Assembly: GCF_018129405.1 (NCBI RefSeq)
Contig: NZ_JAFCLP010000002.1
Coordinates: forward strand, 837,781 to 901,780
DNA: 64,000 nt
Direction of reading: 5' to 3'
Source of the DNA: Bradyrhizobium iriomotense
GTDB lineage: Bacteria > Pseudomonadota > Alphaproteobacteria > Rhizobiales > Xanthobacteraceae
Made by a program: the position numbers and the translations under genes
The notes under the pieces: generated by a model
Database searches by the model: none
The model's input: the letters and a program-made list of their open reading frames with translations, nothing else
What the model was told of the DNA's origin: nothing
Shown here: one piece after another, positions 43,693 through 52,386 of the stretch
Position numbering within the stretch: position 1 is the stretch's first letter
Layout: each line of letters begins with the position of its first letter

Positions 43693-46472
43693 GCGCTTGC
43701 CCCCGTTTTTCTCTTCTTCGCCGCTGCCCCTGGCGACGCAATCATCTTGGTGTAAAGATCGAACAGCTTTTCCAGCCGCTCGGTGTCGTTGCGAAAACGG
43801 CGGCCTATGTAGATGCGTTCGAGCACTTCGTCGTTTCGCTCATGCGCCGAACGCAGATCAGCCGGCATGCGCTCCGGGTCGTAAAGGTCGGCGATGGTCG
43901 CCGGGAAATGTGCCTCGCGCGCCAGCAGGATATCCTCTGCGCACCGGGTCAGGTCTGCCTTATTCTTCTCTGTGAGCGTAGGGACTGGAAAAGTGTTCCA
44001 GCCAAGGGTGTTAGAATACGAGAAGCGCATTTCAAGACGAACGCAAACAGCACCTATCCAAATCCAATGGAGTCGGGACGCAATAAGCGCCATGTTCCAG
44101 AGGGGAGCGTCGTAGAGCGCGAAGCACTTATGAGACATAATTGTTCCGGGCTCCATGAGGAGTACCGGAAGAAAGTCACGACTTTCCGAGCTTACGCTGG
44201 GAACAACAATAACGGTTTCATTGCCGCGCTGCCGAACTTGTTGGAATGCGTGGGGACGCGCGGCGGAGTCCCGAGTCAATTTCTTAGAGCTTGCTAATCG
44301 CTCCTCCCGAACAAGTTCGATTCGCGATCGTATGACCGGAATGGAATAGGCAAACTCGCGCGCATCGTCCGGTATCCAAATGCAATATCGAATTTTCCCG
44401 TTGATCGCCTCAAGAGAACCCACAAAGCGTCTTATGATCTTCGCGCGTTGCTCTTCGGTCAGAGAAAGGGCGAGGACTTCATTGGGCTCCAAAAGAAGGT
44501 GTCCACCATCGACAGCTTTGTTGCCATTGTCCATTTTGGACATTGCGCCGAGCACATTGTCAGAGGGCTCAACAAAAAGATTCGGCCCATCGACTAGGTA
44601 GGGATTGATGTTTCCTGCCTCCCTTACAAGAACGCTTCCATCGTCGACGAGTGAAAACAATCGCCTGACTCGAGGAGGATGATTGGATATTCCAACGATC
44701 ACGACGGTAACACCGGCCTTGTTGCTTGCAAGATTCGCCCATTTGAATGACGTATGTGCAAAGGCGATTTGATGCCCCGTCTGGATGATTAGAGGCCAAA
44801 GGATAGAGACTTGCTGGCCCTGGCAGATAGAATTTGTAGCCACGATGGCAGCTGCCGCATTTGTATGCGTACCGTAATCGGCAGCCTTAACTAGCCAACC
44901 GGCTACATAGTCCAGGAAACCGCTGGAAGAAATTCGTCCGTTGAGAAGATCACGAATTTCAGCCTTTTGTTCAGCATTCTGCCAAGAAAAACCAAGATAT
45001 GGTGGATTTCCGCATATATACGTTTCGCCACCCTCGTTCTCAAAGTCGATCTGCGCCTGATCCAGCGGCGTCGAAAACAGGTCGTCGCCAAGCAGTTTTA
45101 CCCCGGTCCCGGTCGGGGGGCAGATGCTCAGCCAATCCAGTCGCAGCGCATTGCCACAGGTTATCCAGTTCTGTGAGTCAAGTGGCAGAAAGTCCTGCAA
45201 GGCTTCCTTCTGGCCGCGATACAGCACGTCGCACTGAAACTCGGCGATGATCAGCGCAAGGCGCGCGACCTCAGCAGGGAAGTCGCGCAACTCGATGCCA
45301 CGGAAATTGGTAAGCGGAATTTCCGTGCGCAGGTCGGCCTCACCGCGCCGCTTGTTGATCTCGGCCTCGATAGCGCGCATTTCCTTGTAGGCGATGACAA
45401 GAAAATTTCCAGAGCCGCAAGCGGGGTCGAACACCCTGATCTTTGCCATGCGGTTGCGCAGATTGAGCAGCTTGCGGGGATTGTCATCCGCTTCCTCAAG
45501 CCGCGAGCGCAGATCATCGAGGAACAGCGGATTGAGGACTTTGAGAATATTCGGCACGGAAGTGTAGTGCATGCCGAGCGCACCGCGCTCTTCGTCCTCC
45601 GCGACAGCCTGGATCATCGAACCGAAGATGTCAGGGTTGATCTTCGTCCAGTCGAGACTGCCGATATGCAGAAGATACGAGCGGGCGATCTTGCTGAAAC
45701 GCGGCGCGGCCACGCTGCCTGAGAAAAGCTCGCCGTTCACATAGGGGAAAGCGTCGGCCCATCTTGGAATACCGGCGCTCGCGCGATCCTCGCGCTTGGT
45801 GTTCATAGCGCGGAACAACTCGCCGATCACCTCATTGGTGTTCGACGAATCCCGCTCGCTCATTCGCGCAATTGTATTGGTGAACAGGTCTTTGCCGCTG
45901 AAAATGTCGGTATCTTCGGCGAAGAAGCAAAAGATCAGCCGCGCCATGAAATGGTTCATGTCGTGGCGGCGGGCGGCGGTACCCCAATCGGGATTGTCTT
46001 TCAGAAGCTCGACATAAAGCCGGTTCATGCGGCTGGTGGCGCGGATGTCGAACGAGCTTTCGCGTACCTGTTTGACGGTGGTGATCCCGGCCAGCGGCAG
46101 GAAGAAACCGAAGTGATCGGGGAAATCGGTATAGGCGCAGGCGACCGTTTCGCCTGTGTCCAAATCCTCCGCCTCGAAATCCGCACCGTCGGTTGAGAGG
46201 ATGAACCGCGCCTTCGCCTTCGCGGTGGCCGGACTGGCTTTCAGCGCGGCCAGCGTTTTCGTGACCGCGTCGGGCGCAGCGGCGGCGATATGGATGTTGT
46301 TGGTTTGCAGGACCCCGCCCAGGTCGGACTTGTTCGACGCGCCCGCGCGCAGCCGCTTGATCGTGGTTTCCTTATTCCCGAACGCTTGTAGGAACAGATA
46401 CGGAAACTCACCGCCGTTGAATGGCTGCTCGGCAAGGGCCGATATGGCTTCCTCAATCTCGACGGCGTTCAT
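43689..46472 (-). CDS. N6-adenine DNA methyltransferase, MmeI-like
   Basis: A 927-residue DNA methyltransferase. Seen: GMHYTSVPNILKVLNPLF (about 301-317), typical of MmeI-like type IIL enzymes; motif I DPACGSGNF at 349-357; the catalytic motif IV NPPY at 489-492; and a long C-terminal part that should hold target recognition. The N-terminal region that carries the D-ExK nuclease in MmeI shows no such motif here, so I infer cleavage is outsourced, probably to the GIY-YIG protein. The segment from 43,990 to 45,010 is visibly richer in AT than either side, which points to an exchanged recognition domain. First gene of the operon. Confidence 0.88.
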   Translation of the reverse strand: MNAVEIEEAISALAEQPFNGGEFPYLFLQAFGNKETTIKRLRAGASNKSDLGGVLQTNNIHIAAAAPDAVTKTLAALKASPATAKAKARFILSTDGADFEAEDLDTGETVACAYTDFPDHFGFFLPLAGITTVKQVRESSFDIRATSRMNRLYVELLKDNPDWGTAARRHDMNHFMARLIFCFFAEDTDIFSGKDLFTNTIARMSERDSSNTNEVIGELFRAMNTKREDRASAGIPRWADAFPYVNGELFSGSVAAPRFSKIARSYLLHIGSLDWTKINPDIFGSMIQAVAEDEERGALGMHYTSVPNILKVLNPLFLDDLRSRLEEADDNPRKLLNLRNRMAKIRVFDPACGSGNFLVIAYKEMRAIEAEINKRRGEADLRTEIPLTNFRGIELRDFPAEVARLALIIAEFQCDVLYRGQKEALQDFLPLDSQNWITCGNALRLDWLSICPPTGTGVKLLGDDLFSTPLDQAQIDFENEGGETYICGNPPYLGFSWQNAEQKAEIRDLLNGRISSSGFLDYVAGWLVKAADYGTHTNAAAAIVATNSICQGQQVSILWPLIIQTGHQIAFAHTSFKWANLASNKAGVTVVIVGISNHPPRVRRLFSLVDDGSVLVREAGNINPYLVDGPNLFVEPSDNVLGAMSKMDNGNKAVDGGHLLLEPNEVLALSLTEEQRAKIIRRFVGSLEAINGKIRYCIWIPDDAREFAYSIPVIRSRIELVREERLASSKKLTRDSAARPHAFQQVRQRGNETVIVVPSVSSESRDFLPVLLMEPGTIMSHKCFALYDAPLWNMALIASRLHWIWIGAVCVRLEMRFSYSNTLGWNTFPVPTLTEKNKADLTRCAEDILLAREAHFPATIADLYDPERMPADLRSAHERNDEVLERIYIGRRFRNDTERLEKLFDLYTKMIASPGAAAKKRKTGASA

Positions 46473-46660
46473 GCTTGTTCTTGATTCCTAGACACTCTTC
46501 CTACCATTCAAAGCAATATGACTCGGGGACGAGTCAACCAAATTGGGATTTTCGAGCGCCAAGCGCTCTGTATCAAGGGCTTAGGGATTCAACCTTAGAT
46601 GCAATCCAGCCCGACAGCGAGGCTATTGGTAGTAAAGCGGCGTGCGGCGTTTCAACCCCC

Positions 46661-46969
46661 TCAACGCGACTTCTTCTTTACCTCGACGACAACGTTGCGC
46701 ATGCGGTGTGCGAGCTTTGCCGCAACTCTCCGCGCTCGCTCTTCAATTGCTACCGGATCGCTCGCCAACGCTTCCCTCTCGGCCCGCACCACCTTTCGCT
46801 TTGCCCTTCGCGCTGCCTGTCCTTCGATGTTCTTGAGCTTGCCACGCAAAGCCTTTGACGACTTGCCTTTGGCTATCTGGTCTAACTTGCTGAGCTTTCG
46901 GGCCTGGTCCGCTTTCTTGTTGGTCTTTGCCGCCATGCGCTGCATGTGCCGCGATGCGCCCTTGAACAT
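46661..46969 (-). CDS. small basic protein, unknown
   Basis: A 102-residue Lys/Arg-rich protein (KADQARKLSKLDQIAKGKS, AARRAKRKVVRAEREA, ending VVVEVKKKSR), probably nucleic-acid binding by charge. The ATG at 46969 gives MFKGASRH. It lies 189 bp upstream of the methyltransferase on the same strand and could act as a regulator of that operon, but nothing shows it. Confidence 0.55.
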   Translation of the reverse strand: MFKGASRHMQRMAAKTNKKADQARKLSKLDQIAKGKSSKALRGKLKNIEGQAARRAKRKVVRAEREALASDPVAIEERARRVAAKLAHRMRNVVVEVKKKSR

Positions 46970-47092
46970 TAGCTCGCCCCCCGATTCGGACCTCATCAGC
47001 GTATTCTGCTGAATTATTCAGGCAGCAGCCAAGGTAGCAATCGGAGCCAACGACAATTCGCCCTTGGTCGGTTGAGCTAGCTGCGGGACTAG

Positions 47093-47111
47093 TGGGGCTT
47101 GGAGTGGGGCT
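47093..47111 (+). repeat. candidate integrase arm-type repeat, right
   Basis: An exact second copy of the 19-mer found at 23313-23331, 68 bp inside the right repeat. Its presence near both ends supports a role as integrase arm or accessory site. Confidence 0.55.
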
Positions 47112-47178
47112 CAGGACTTACCTGAAAATCGGCCACGCGGGGCGGCATCAGATTTTTCACCTAAGCTATTGAAAATAT

Positions 47179-47236
47179 TGGTGGGGGAGGCAGGACTCGA
47201 ACCTGCGAAGCCATGAGGCGGCTGATTTACAGTCAG
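47179..47236 (-). repeat. attR-like repeat inside tRNA-Tyr
   Basis: The right copy of the 58-bp island repeat, forming the 3' part of the intact tRNA. The identity block begins at the 5' side of the anticodon stem, so strand exchange probably occurs in the anticodon stem-loop. Confidence 0.9.
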
Positions 47237-47264
47237 CTCCCTTTGCCACTCGGGACACTCCCCC
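47179..47264 (-). tRNA. tRNA-Tyr (anticodon GTA), integration target
   Basis: On the minus strand: acceptor GGGGGAG paired with CTCCCCC, D-arm TCCC/GGGA, anticodon loop CTGTAAA (GTA), a long type-II variable arm, T-loop TTCGAGT and encoded CCA. Its last 58 bases recur at 23126-23183. The tRNA stays functional because the island brought its own 3' end. Confidence 0.96.
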
Positions 47265-47471
47265 GCTCGACGGCAGCACAATCGGGCCGGACCTTACCGG
47301 CGGACCGAAGACGGCCATGGAACGTGAAGGCCGCGACAGCCCGGATCGGGGCGCGACCGGGCGCGTTTATGGGCGAAGCGGTGGGGCAAAGTCAACCGAG
47401 GCGAACAGCTAAAATCGCCCCTGAAGGCACCCAAATTGCCATATTCCGGCGCCCGTGACACAAGCGAGCCC

Positions 47472-48299
47472 ATGAAGGAACGAAAATTCGCCCCCAAGGG
47501 CTCCCGCGGCGGGGCTAAGCCCTTCAACCGGCCCGGAAAATCGGCCGGCCGTCCTGCCTGGCGCGACCGCGATTCGCAATCCGACGGGCCCGTCATCCTC
47601 TATGGCTGGCACACCGTCACCATGGCGCTGGCCAATCCCGCGCGGCGGATCCGCAAGCTGACGCTGACCGAGAATGCCGCAAGGCGGCTCGCGGAGGAAA
47701 ACATCGAAACCCGCGTCGCGCCCGAGATCGTGCGGCCCCAGGAGATCGATCGGCTGCTATCGCCCGATGCCGTGCATCAGGGCCTGCTCGCGGAAGCCGA
47801 TCCTCTGCCTTCGCCCGACATCGAGACCCTGAAGCAGGAAGGCATGGTGCTGGTGCTCGACCAGATCACCGATCCGCACAATGTGGGCGCCATTCTGCGC
47901 TCGGCCGCCGCCTTTGCGGTGAAGGCGATCGTCACCACCGCACGTCACAGCCCGGAAGCCACCGGCGTACTTGCGAAAGCCGCCTCGGGTGCGCTTGAGC
48001 TGGTGCCAATGGTGACCGTGCAGAACCTCGCACGCGCGCTGACCGCGCTCAACGAGCGCGGCTTCCAGACCGTCGGCCTCGACAGCGAGGGCACCGAGAA
48101 CCTTTCGGACGTCGCGTTGCGCGAGCCGCTGGCGCTGGTGTTGGGGGCCGAAGGCAAGGGCCTCCGGCAATTGACCCGCGAGACCTGCAGCGTCGTGGCG
48201 CGGCTCGACATGCCCGGCGAGATCAAGAGCCTCAACGTCTCCAACGCCGCCGTGCTCTCGCTCTATGTCGGCGCCAGCCGGCTCGGGCTGATGAAGTAG
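47472..48299 (+). CDS. rlmB: 23S rRNA (guanosine-2'-O)-methyltransferase RlmB-like
   Basis: A 275-residue SPOUT methyltransferase of the TrmH/RlmB group, which methylates a ribose in 23S rRNA. The three family motifs are plain: NVGAILRSAAAF, LVLGAEGKGLR and SLNVSNAAVLSLY, with an N-terminal substrate-binding domain (GWHTVTMALANP). The start at 47472 gives an N-terminal basic extension. It lies just outside the island. Confidence 0.92.
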   Translation: MKERKFAPKGSRGGAKPFNRPGKSAGRPAWRDRDSQSDGPVILYGWHTVTMALANPARRIRKLTLTENAARRLAEENIETRVAPEIVRPQEIDRLLSPDAVHQGLLAEADPLPSPDIETLKQEGMVLVLDQITDPHNVGAILRSAAAFAVKAIVTTARHSPEATGVLAKAASGALELVPMVTVQNLARALTALNERGFQTVGLDSEGTENLSDVALREPLALVLGAEGKGLRQLTRETCSVVARLDMPGEIKSLNVSNAAVLSLYVGASRLGLMK

Positions 48300-48308
48300 C
48301 CTCGAGGG

Positions 48309-49340
48309 CTACCCCATCATCTCCCGCACCAGCGGCACCACCTTGCGCCCATAGAGCTCGATGCTCTTCATCAGCTTCTCGTGCGGCAACGGTCCGGCCG
48401 AATATTTCAACTGGAACCGCGAAATGCCGAGCGCCTTCGCGGTCGTCGCGATCTTCCGTGCCACGGTTTCCGGCGAGCCGACATAGAGCGAGCCGTGCTC
48501 GGCCTCGTTGACGAACTCGTCGCGGCCCATCGGCGGCCAGCCGCGCTCCTTGCCGATGCGGTCGCGCATGGCCTTGTAATCGGGCCACAGCTCCTCGCGC
48601 GCCTGCGCATCCGTCTCGGCGACGTAGCCGGGCGAGTGCACGCCGATCGGTTGTGCCGGGCGGCCGAACTCCTTGAAGGCGCGGTGATAGAGATCGACGT
48701 AGGGCGCAAAGCGCGCGGGATCGCCGCCGATGATTGCGAGCATCAAGGGCAGATCGTAATGCGCGGCGCGCACGACCGATTGCGGGCTGCCGCCGACGCC
48801 GATCCAGGTCTTGAGCCGGCCGTTCTCGACCGGCGGATAGACCAGCTGGTCCCTCAGCGGCGGACGCAGCTTGCCCTGCCAGGTCACCGGCTGCTGCGAC
48901 AGCAGTGCGGCGAACAGATCGAGCTTCTCCTCGAACAGCTCTTCATATTTGCGCAGGTCAAAGCCGAACAGCGGAAAGGATTCGGTGAACGAGCCGCGGC
49001 CGAGGATCACTTCGGCGCGCCCGTTGGAAAGCGCATCCAGCGTCGCAAAGCGCTGGAACACGCGGATCGGATCGTCCGAGCTCAGCACTGTCACGGCCGA
49101 GCCGAGATGGATGTGCTTTGTACGCGCAGCGATCGTCGCGAGCACGGTCTCGGGCGAGGAGATCGCGAAATCGGCGCGGTGGTGCTCGCCGAGGCCGATG
49201 AAGTCGAGGCCGAGCTCGTCGGCCAGCACGGCTTCGTCGACGACGTTGCGGATCACCTGCGCATGCGGAAGCATGGCGCCGGAGCCGCCCCTGGTGACGT
49301 CGCCAAAGGTGTCCAGTCCGAATTCGAGCGGTGCGGTCAT
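48309..49340 (-). CDS. LLM class flavin-dependent oxidoreductase
   Basis: A 343-residue luciferase-like monooxygenase (bacterial-luciferase fold, FMN or F420). Typical segments: DFIGLGEHHRADFAISSP, IHLGSAVTVLSSDDPIRVFQRFATLD and AEVILGRGSFTESFPLFG. The reaction cannot be read; relatives act on varied small molecules. It converges on rlmB. Confidence 0.88.
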   Translation of the reverse strand: MTAPLEFGLDTFGDVTRGGSGAMLPHAQVIRNVVDEAVLADELGLDFIGLGEHHRADFAISSPETVLATIAARTKHIHLGSAVTVLSSDDPIRVFQRFATLDALSNGRAEVILGRGSFTESFPLFGFDLRKYEELFEEKLDLFAALLSQQPVTWQGKLRPPLRDQLVYPPVENGRLKTWIGVGGSPQSVVRAAHYDLPLMLAIIGGDPARFAPYVDLYHRAFKEFGRPAQPIGVHSPGYVAETDAQAREELWPDYKAMRDRIGKERGWPPMGRDEFVNEAEHGSLYVGSPETVARKIATTAKALGISRFQLKYSAGPLPHEKLMKSIELYGRKVVPLVREMMG

Positions 49341-49478
49341 CGATGAGGTCTCTTGGCGCGCGAACGGCGCCCGTCATGTGGAAGGAAACAGTTGCCGTGC
49401 AGCTAGGGCGCGAAGACCGTTTCGACAATGCTGATCCGGGAAAGGCATCGTTTCCGGTTCTGCATCGAACCGGGGGGC

Positions 49479-50402
49479 TCAGTCGGATCTGGCGAACATC
49501 TCGACCAGGGTTTCGCGCAGCCAGCGCTGCCCCGGCACGGTGTCGTTGCGCTGGTGCCAGAACAGGCTGACGATGCGGGGCGGCGCTTTCAGGGGAAGCG
49601 GCATCGCGTGCAGGAGCGGCGCGTGCCGTGATTGCGAACGCAGGTCGCTCGGCAGCACGGCGATCAGGTCGGACTGGCGGACGACCTCGTAGGCGGCGCT
49701 GTAATGATTGACGGTTGCGACCAGGTTGCGCGACAGCCCGCGCGAGGCGAGGAAGAGGTCGTAGGATGGCATGGTCTTGCCGGCGAGGCTCACGTCGACG
49801 TGGCCGGCGTTGAGGAAGGTCCGCGTGCTCAGCCGTTTCTGGGCGGCGAGCGGATGGCCGCGCCGCATGAAGCAGGCATAGTCGACCGTCCACAGCGAGC
49901 GCGAGCGAATGGCGGCCGGTTGCTGCGCCTCGTTGACATAGACGCTGAGCACGCAGTCCACCCTGTTGTGTTCGAGCTGGTCGGCGATCTCGACGACGGT
50001 ATTGGGCACGGTGTGGACGCGCGACTTCGGCGCAACCTTGCCGAGATGGCCGAGCAGGTTCGGCATCACCAGCGAGGAGACGTAGTCCGACATCGACAGG
50101 CTGAATTCGGTCTGTGCACGCGCGGGATCGAACACCTGCTCGTCGAGCGCACCACGGACGCTTTCCAGTGCCTCGCCGATCGGCTCCCACAGCACCACGG
50201 CGCGCTGGGTCGGGCGGATACCGGTGCCGGCGCGCACGAACAGGGGGTCGCCGAGCGCGTCGCGCAGCCGCGCGAGCGCGTTGCTGACCGCGGGCTGAGT
50301 CATCCTCAGCGCATTCGCGGCGCGCGTGACGCTGCCCTCGGTCATCAGCGCCTCGAAGACTTTCAGGAGGTTGAGGTCGAGCGCGCGGAACGACACGAAC
50401 AT
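49479..50402 (-). CDS. LysR family transcriptional regulator
   Basis: A 307-residue LysR regulator: N-terminal winged HTH (FEALMTEGSVTRAANALRMTQPAVSNALARLR) and a C-terminal effector-binding domain. It is divergent from the MFS/GAF/amidohydrolase operon, with LysR-type dyads between them, so it likely controls that operon in response to its substrate. Confidence 0.92.
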   Translation of the reverse strand: MFVSFRALDLNLLKVFEALMTEGSVTRAANALRMTQPAVSNALARLRDALGDPLFVRAGTGIRPTQRAVVLWEPIGEALESVRGALDEQVFDPARAQTEFSLSMSDYVSSLVMPNLLGHLGKVAPKSRVHTVPNTVVEIADQLEHNRVDCVLSVYVNEAQQPAAIRSRSLWTVDYACFMRRGHPLAAQKRLSTRTFLNAGHVDVSLAGKTMPSYDLFLASRGLSRNLVATVNHYSAAYEVVRQSDLIAVLPSDLRSQSRHAPLLHAMPLPLKAPPRIVSLFWHQRNDTVPGQRWLRETLVEMFARSD

Positions 50403-50411
50403 TCACCATAG

Positions 50412-50442
50412 TGATATATCAGATCATGATTATAAATTATGA
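50412..50442. promoter_or_regulatory. LysR-type binding dyads
   Basis: TGATATATCA (50412-50421) is a perfect palindrome, and TCAT-N11-ATGA (50424-50442) is a textbook T-N11-A LysR box. Both lie 10-40 bp upstream of the regulator start and before the divergent MFS gene. Confidence 0.65.
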
Positions 50443-50514
50443 CGATAATGTCGCTTTGTCTATGGTTCCTTCCCGAGCGGCGCGCCGGGCCCGTGACATC
50501 AGAGGGGGACTTTC

Positions 50515-51873
50515 ATGTCGATGATATCGGCGCGCATCGAGCGCCTTCCGTTCGCACGTTTCCACACGCATCTGCTGCTGATGGGCGGGCTCGGCTACAT
50601 GTTCGACGCAATGGACGCAGCGGTGCTGGCCTTCATCCTGCCGGTGCTCCGCACGGCGTGGAATCTGACGAGCGTGCAGATCGGCGTGCTCGGCAGCAGC
50701 ACCTATATCGGCTTCCTGTTCGGCGCGTTGCTGGCGGGCACGCTGGGTGACCTGATCGGCCGCCGCGCGGTGATGATGTCGGCGCTGGCGCTCTATTGCG
50801 CGGCATCCATCGTGAGCGCGGCGGTCGACACATGGCCGTCCTTCTTCGCCGCGCGCGTCGTGGCCGGCATGGGCACCGGCGCGGAGAGTGCGATCATCGC
50901 GCCTTATCTCGCGGAATTCGTTGCGCGGCGTTACCGCGGCAGCTTCACCGGCGCGCTCGCCGGCTTCTTCTCCTTCGGCTTCGTCGCTGCAGCCTTGCTC
51001 GGCTACTTCATCGTGCCCGCCTCCGACAACGGCTGGCGCATCGTGCTGGTGATCACCGCAGTGCCGGTCGTCATGCTGCTGTGGTGGCGCAGGGCGCTGC
51101 CGGAATCGCCGCGCTGGCTCGAAAGCCGCGGCAGGGGCAAGGAAGCCGAAGCCTTGCTCGACAGGATCGAGGCGGGCTTTGCGCGCGAGGGCCATGTCCT
51201 GCCGCAGCCGGTCGTCGAGGCCACGGCGCCCACGGGGGCGGGCGGAACGCTGCTCGCCAATTTCGCGGCGCTTCTGGCGGGCCGGCAGGCGCGCATCACC
51301 ATCATGACCTGGATCATGTGGCTGGCGATCACCTTCAGCTACTATTCCTTCTTCGTCTGGATCCCCGGCCTGCTGGTCCAGAACGGCATGAGCATCACCA
51401 AGAGCTTTGCCTATTCCATCGCGATCTATTGCGCGCAGATTCCCGGCTATTTCAGCGCCGCCTGGTTCAACGAGCGCATCGGCCGGCAGGCGACGATTGC
51501 GACCTACATGGTGCTCGGCGGCGCCAGCGCGCTCGGGCTTGCCTTCGCGCAGAGCGACCAGCAGATCATGGCGGCGGGAATTCTCCTGTCCTTCTTCATG
51601 AACGGCACCTATGCAGGCGTCTATGCCTACACCGCCGAAGTGTTCCCGACGCCGGTGAGAACCACGGGCGCAGGCCTTGCGTCGGCGATCGGCCGCATCG
51701 GCGCGATCGTCTCGCCGATCCTGGTCGGCTATCTCTATCCGAACTTCGGCTTTGCCGGCGTGTTCGGCATCACCACCACCGTGCTCGTGCTCGGGGCGGT
51801 CACCGTCGTCCTGATGGGCGTGCCGACCCGCGGCCGCTCGCTGGAGGAGATTGCGGCGGGCGAGGTGGCATGA
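50515..51873 (+). CDS. MFS transporter
   Basis: A 452-residue major facilitator with about 12 membrane segments. The family signature GTLGDLIGRRAVM after helix 2 and the DAMDAAVLAF first segment point to the aromatic acid/sugar-type symporters. Its stop overlaps the next start in an ATGA. It is the first gene of the LysR-linked operon, so it probably imports the compound used by the amidohydrolase. Confidence 0.88.
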   Translation: MSMISARIERLPFARFHTHLLLMGGLGYMFDAMDAAVLAFILPVLRTAWNLTSVQIGVLGSSTYIGFLFGALLAGTLGDLIGRRAVMMSALALYCAASIVSAAVDTWPSFFAARVVAGMGTGAESAIIAPYLAEFVARRYRGSFTGALAGFFSFGFVAAALLGYFIVPASDNGWRIVLVITAVPVVMLLWWRRALPESPRWLESRGRGKEAEALLDRIEAGFAREGHVLPQPVVEATAPTGAGGTLLANFAALLAGRQARITIMTWIMWLAITFSYYSFFVWIPGLLVQNGMSITKSFAYSIAIYCAQIPGYFSAAWFNERIGRQATIATYMVLGGASALGLAFAQSDQQIMAAGILLSFFMNGTYAGVYAYTAEVFPTPVRTTGAGLASAIGRIGAIVSPILVGYLYPNFGFAGVFGITTTVLVLGAVTVVLMGVPTRGRSLEEIAAGEVA

Positions 51874-52373
51874 CACGGCCGAAGCTGCATGCCGATCCGC
51901 TGCTCTGCGCCGTCGCGGCGGCGCAGGGCGGGGTGGATCAGCCGGATGCGCTGTTCGCTGCGCTCGACCAAGGCTTGAAGTCGGCGATCGGGCACAAGCT
52001 GTTCACGGTCCTCACCTATGACGAGGCGACCAGCGAACTGGCTCGCCTCTACTCCAATCTGCCCGGTCTATACCCGACGGGCGGACGCAAGCGCCTCGCA
52101 CCGGGCCCGTGGACCGAGGCCGTGCTGGACCGCGGCGAGGCCTATATCGGCTACACGCGGGACGATCTGCGCACCGTCTTCTCCGACCACGAGCTGATCG
52201 CTTCGCTCGGCTGCGAAAGCGTGCTCAACATGCCCGTGCGCTGGCGTGGGCGCACCCTCGGCTCGCTGAATCTGCTTCACGAGGCGGGCTGGTACGGCGA
52301 GGATGACGTCGCTGCGTGCCTTCCCTTTGCCCAGCTCACCTTGCCGGCGCTGCTCGCGCCGGCCGATCTCTGA
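51870..52373 (+). CDS. GAF domain protein
   Basis: A 167-residue protein that is essentially one GAF domain: GHKLFTVLTYDEATSELARLYSN, YIGYTRDDLRTVFSDHELIASLGCESVLNMPVRWRGRTLGSLNLLHEAGWY. GAF domains bind small ligands. Translationally coupled to the transporter by an ATGA overlap, and it precedes the amidohydrolase by 13 bp. It may sense the same compound. Confidence 0.82.
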   Translation: MTRPKLHADPLLCAVAAAQGGVDQPDALFAALDQGLKSAIGHKLFTVLTYDEATSELARLYSNLPGLYPTGGRKRLAPGPWTEAVLDRGEAYIGYTRDDLRTVFSDHELIASLGCESVLNMPVRWRGRTLGSLNLLHEAGWYGEDDVAACLPFAQLTLPALLAPADL

Positions 52374-52386
52374 CAGGACTGTCGCG

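Larger units (their letters stand above)
23126..47236. mobile_element. 24-kb integrative island in tRNA-Tyr
   Basis: Bounded by 58-bp direct repeats (23126-23183 and 47179-47236) that are identical to the 3' portion of tRNA-Tyr from the anticodon stem to CCA. The tRNA is complete only at the right end. A tyrosine integrase lies just inside the left repeat. Content: AlpA-type and small HTH regulators, a primase-helicase, phage tail genes without head genes, a Panacea pair and a methyltransferase/helicase/nuclease operon. I infer a satellite-like or integrative element; excision is not shown. Confidence 0.9.
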
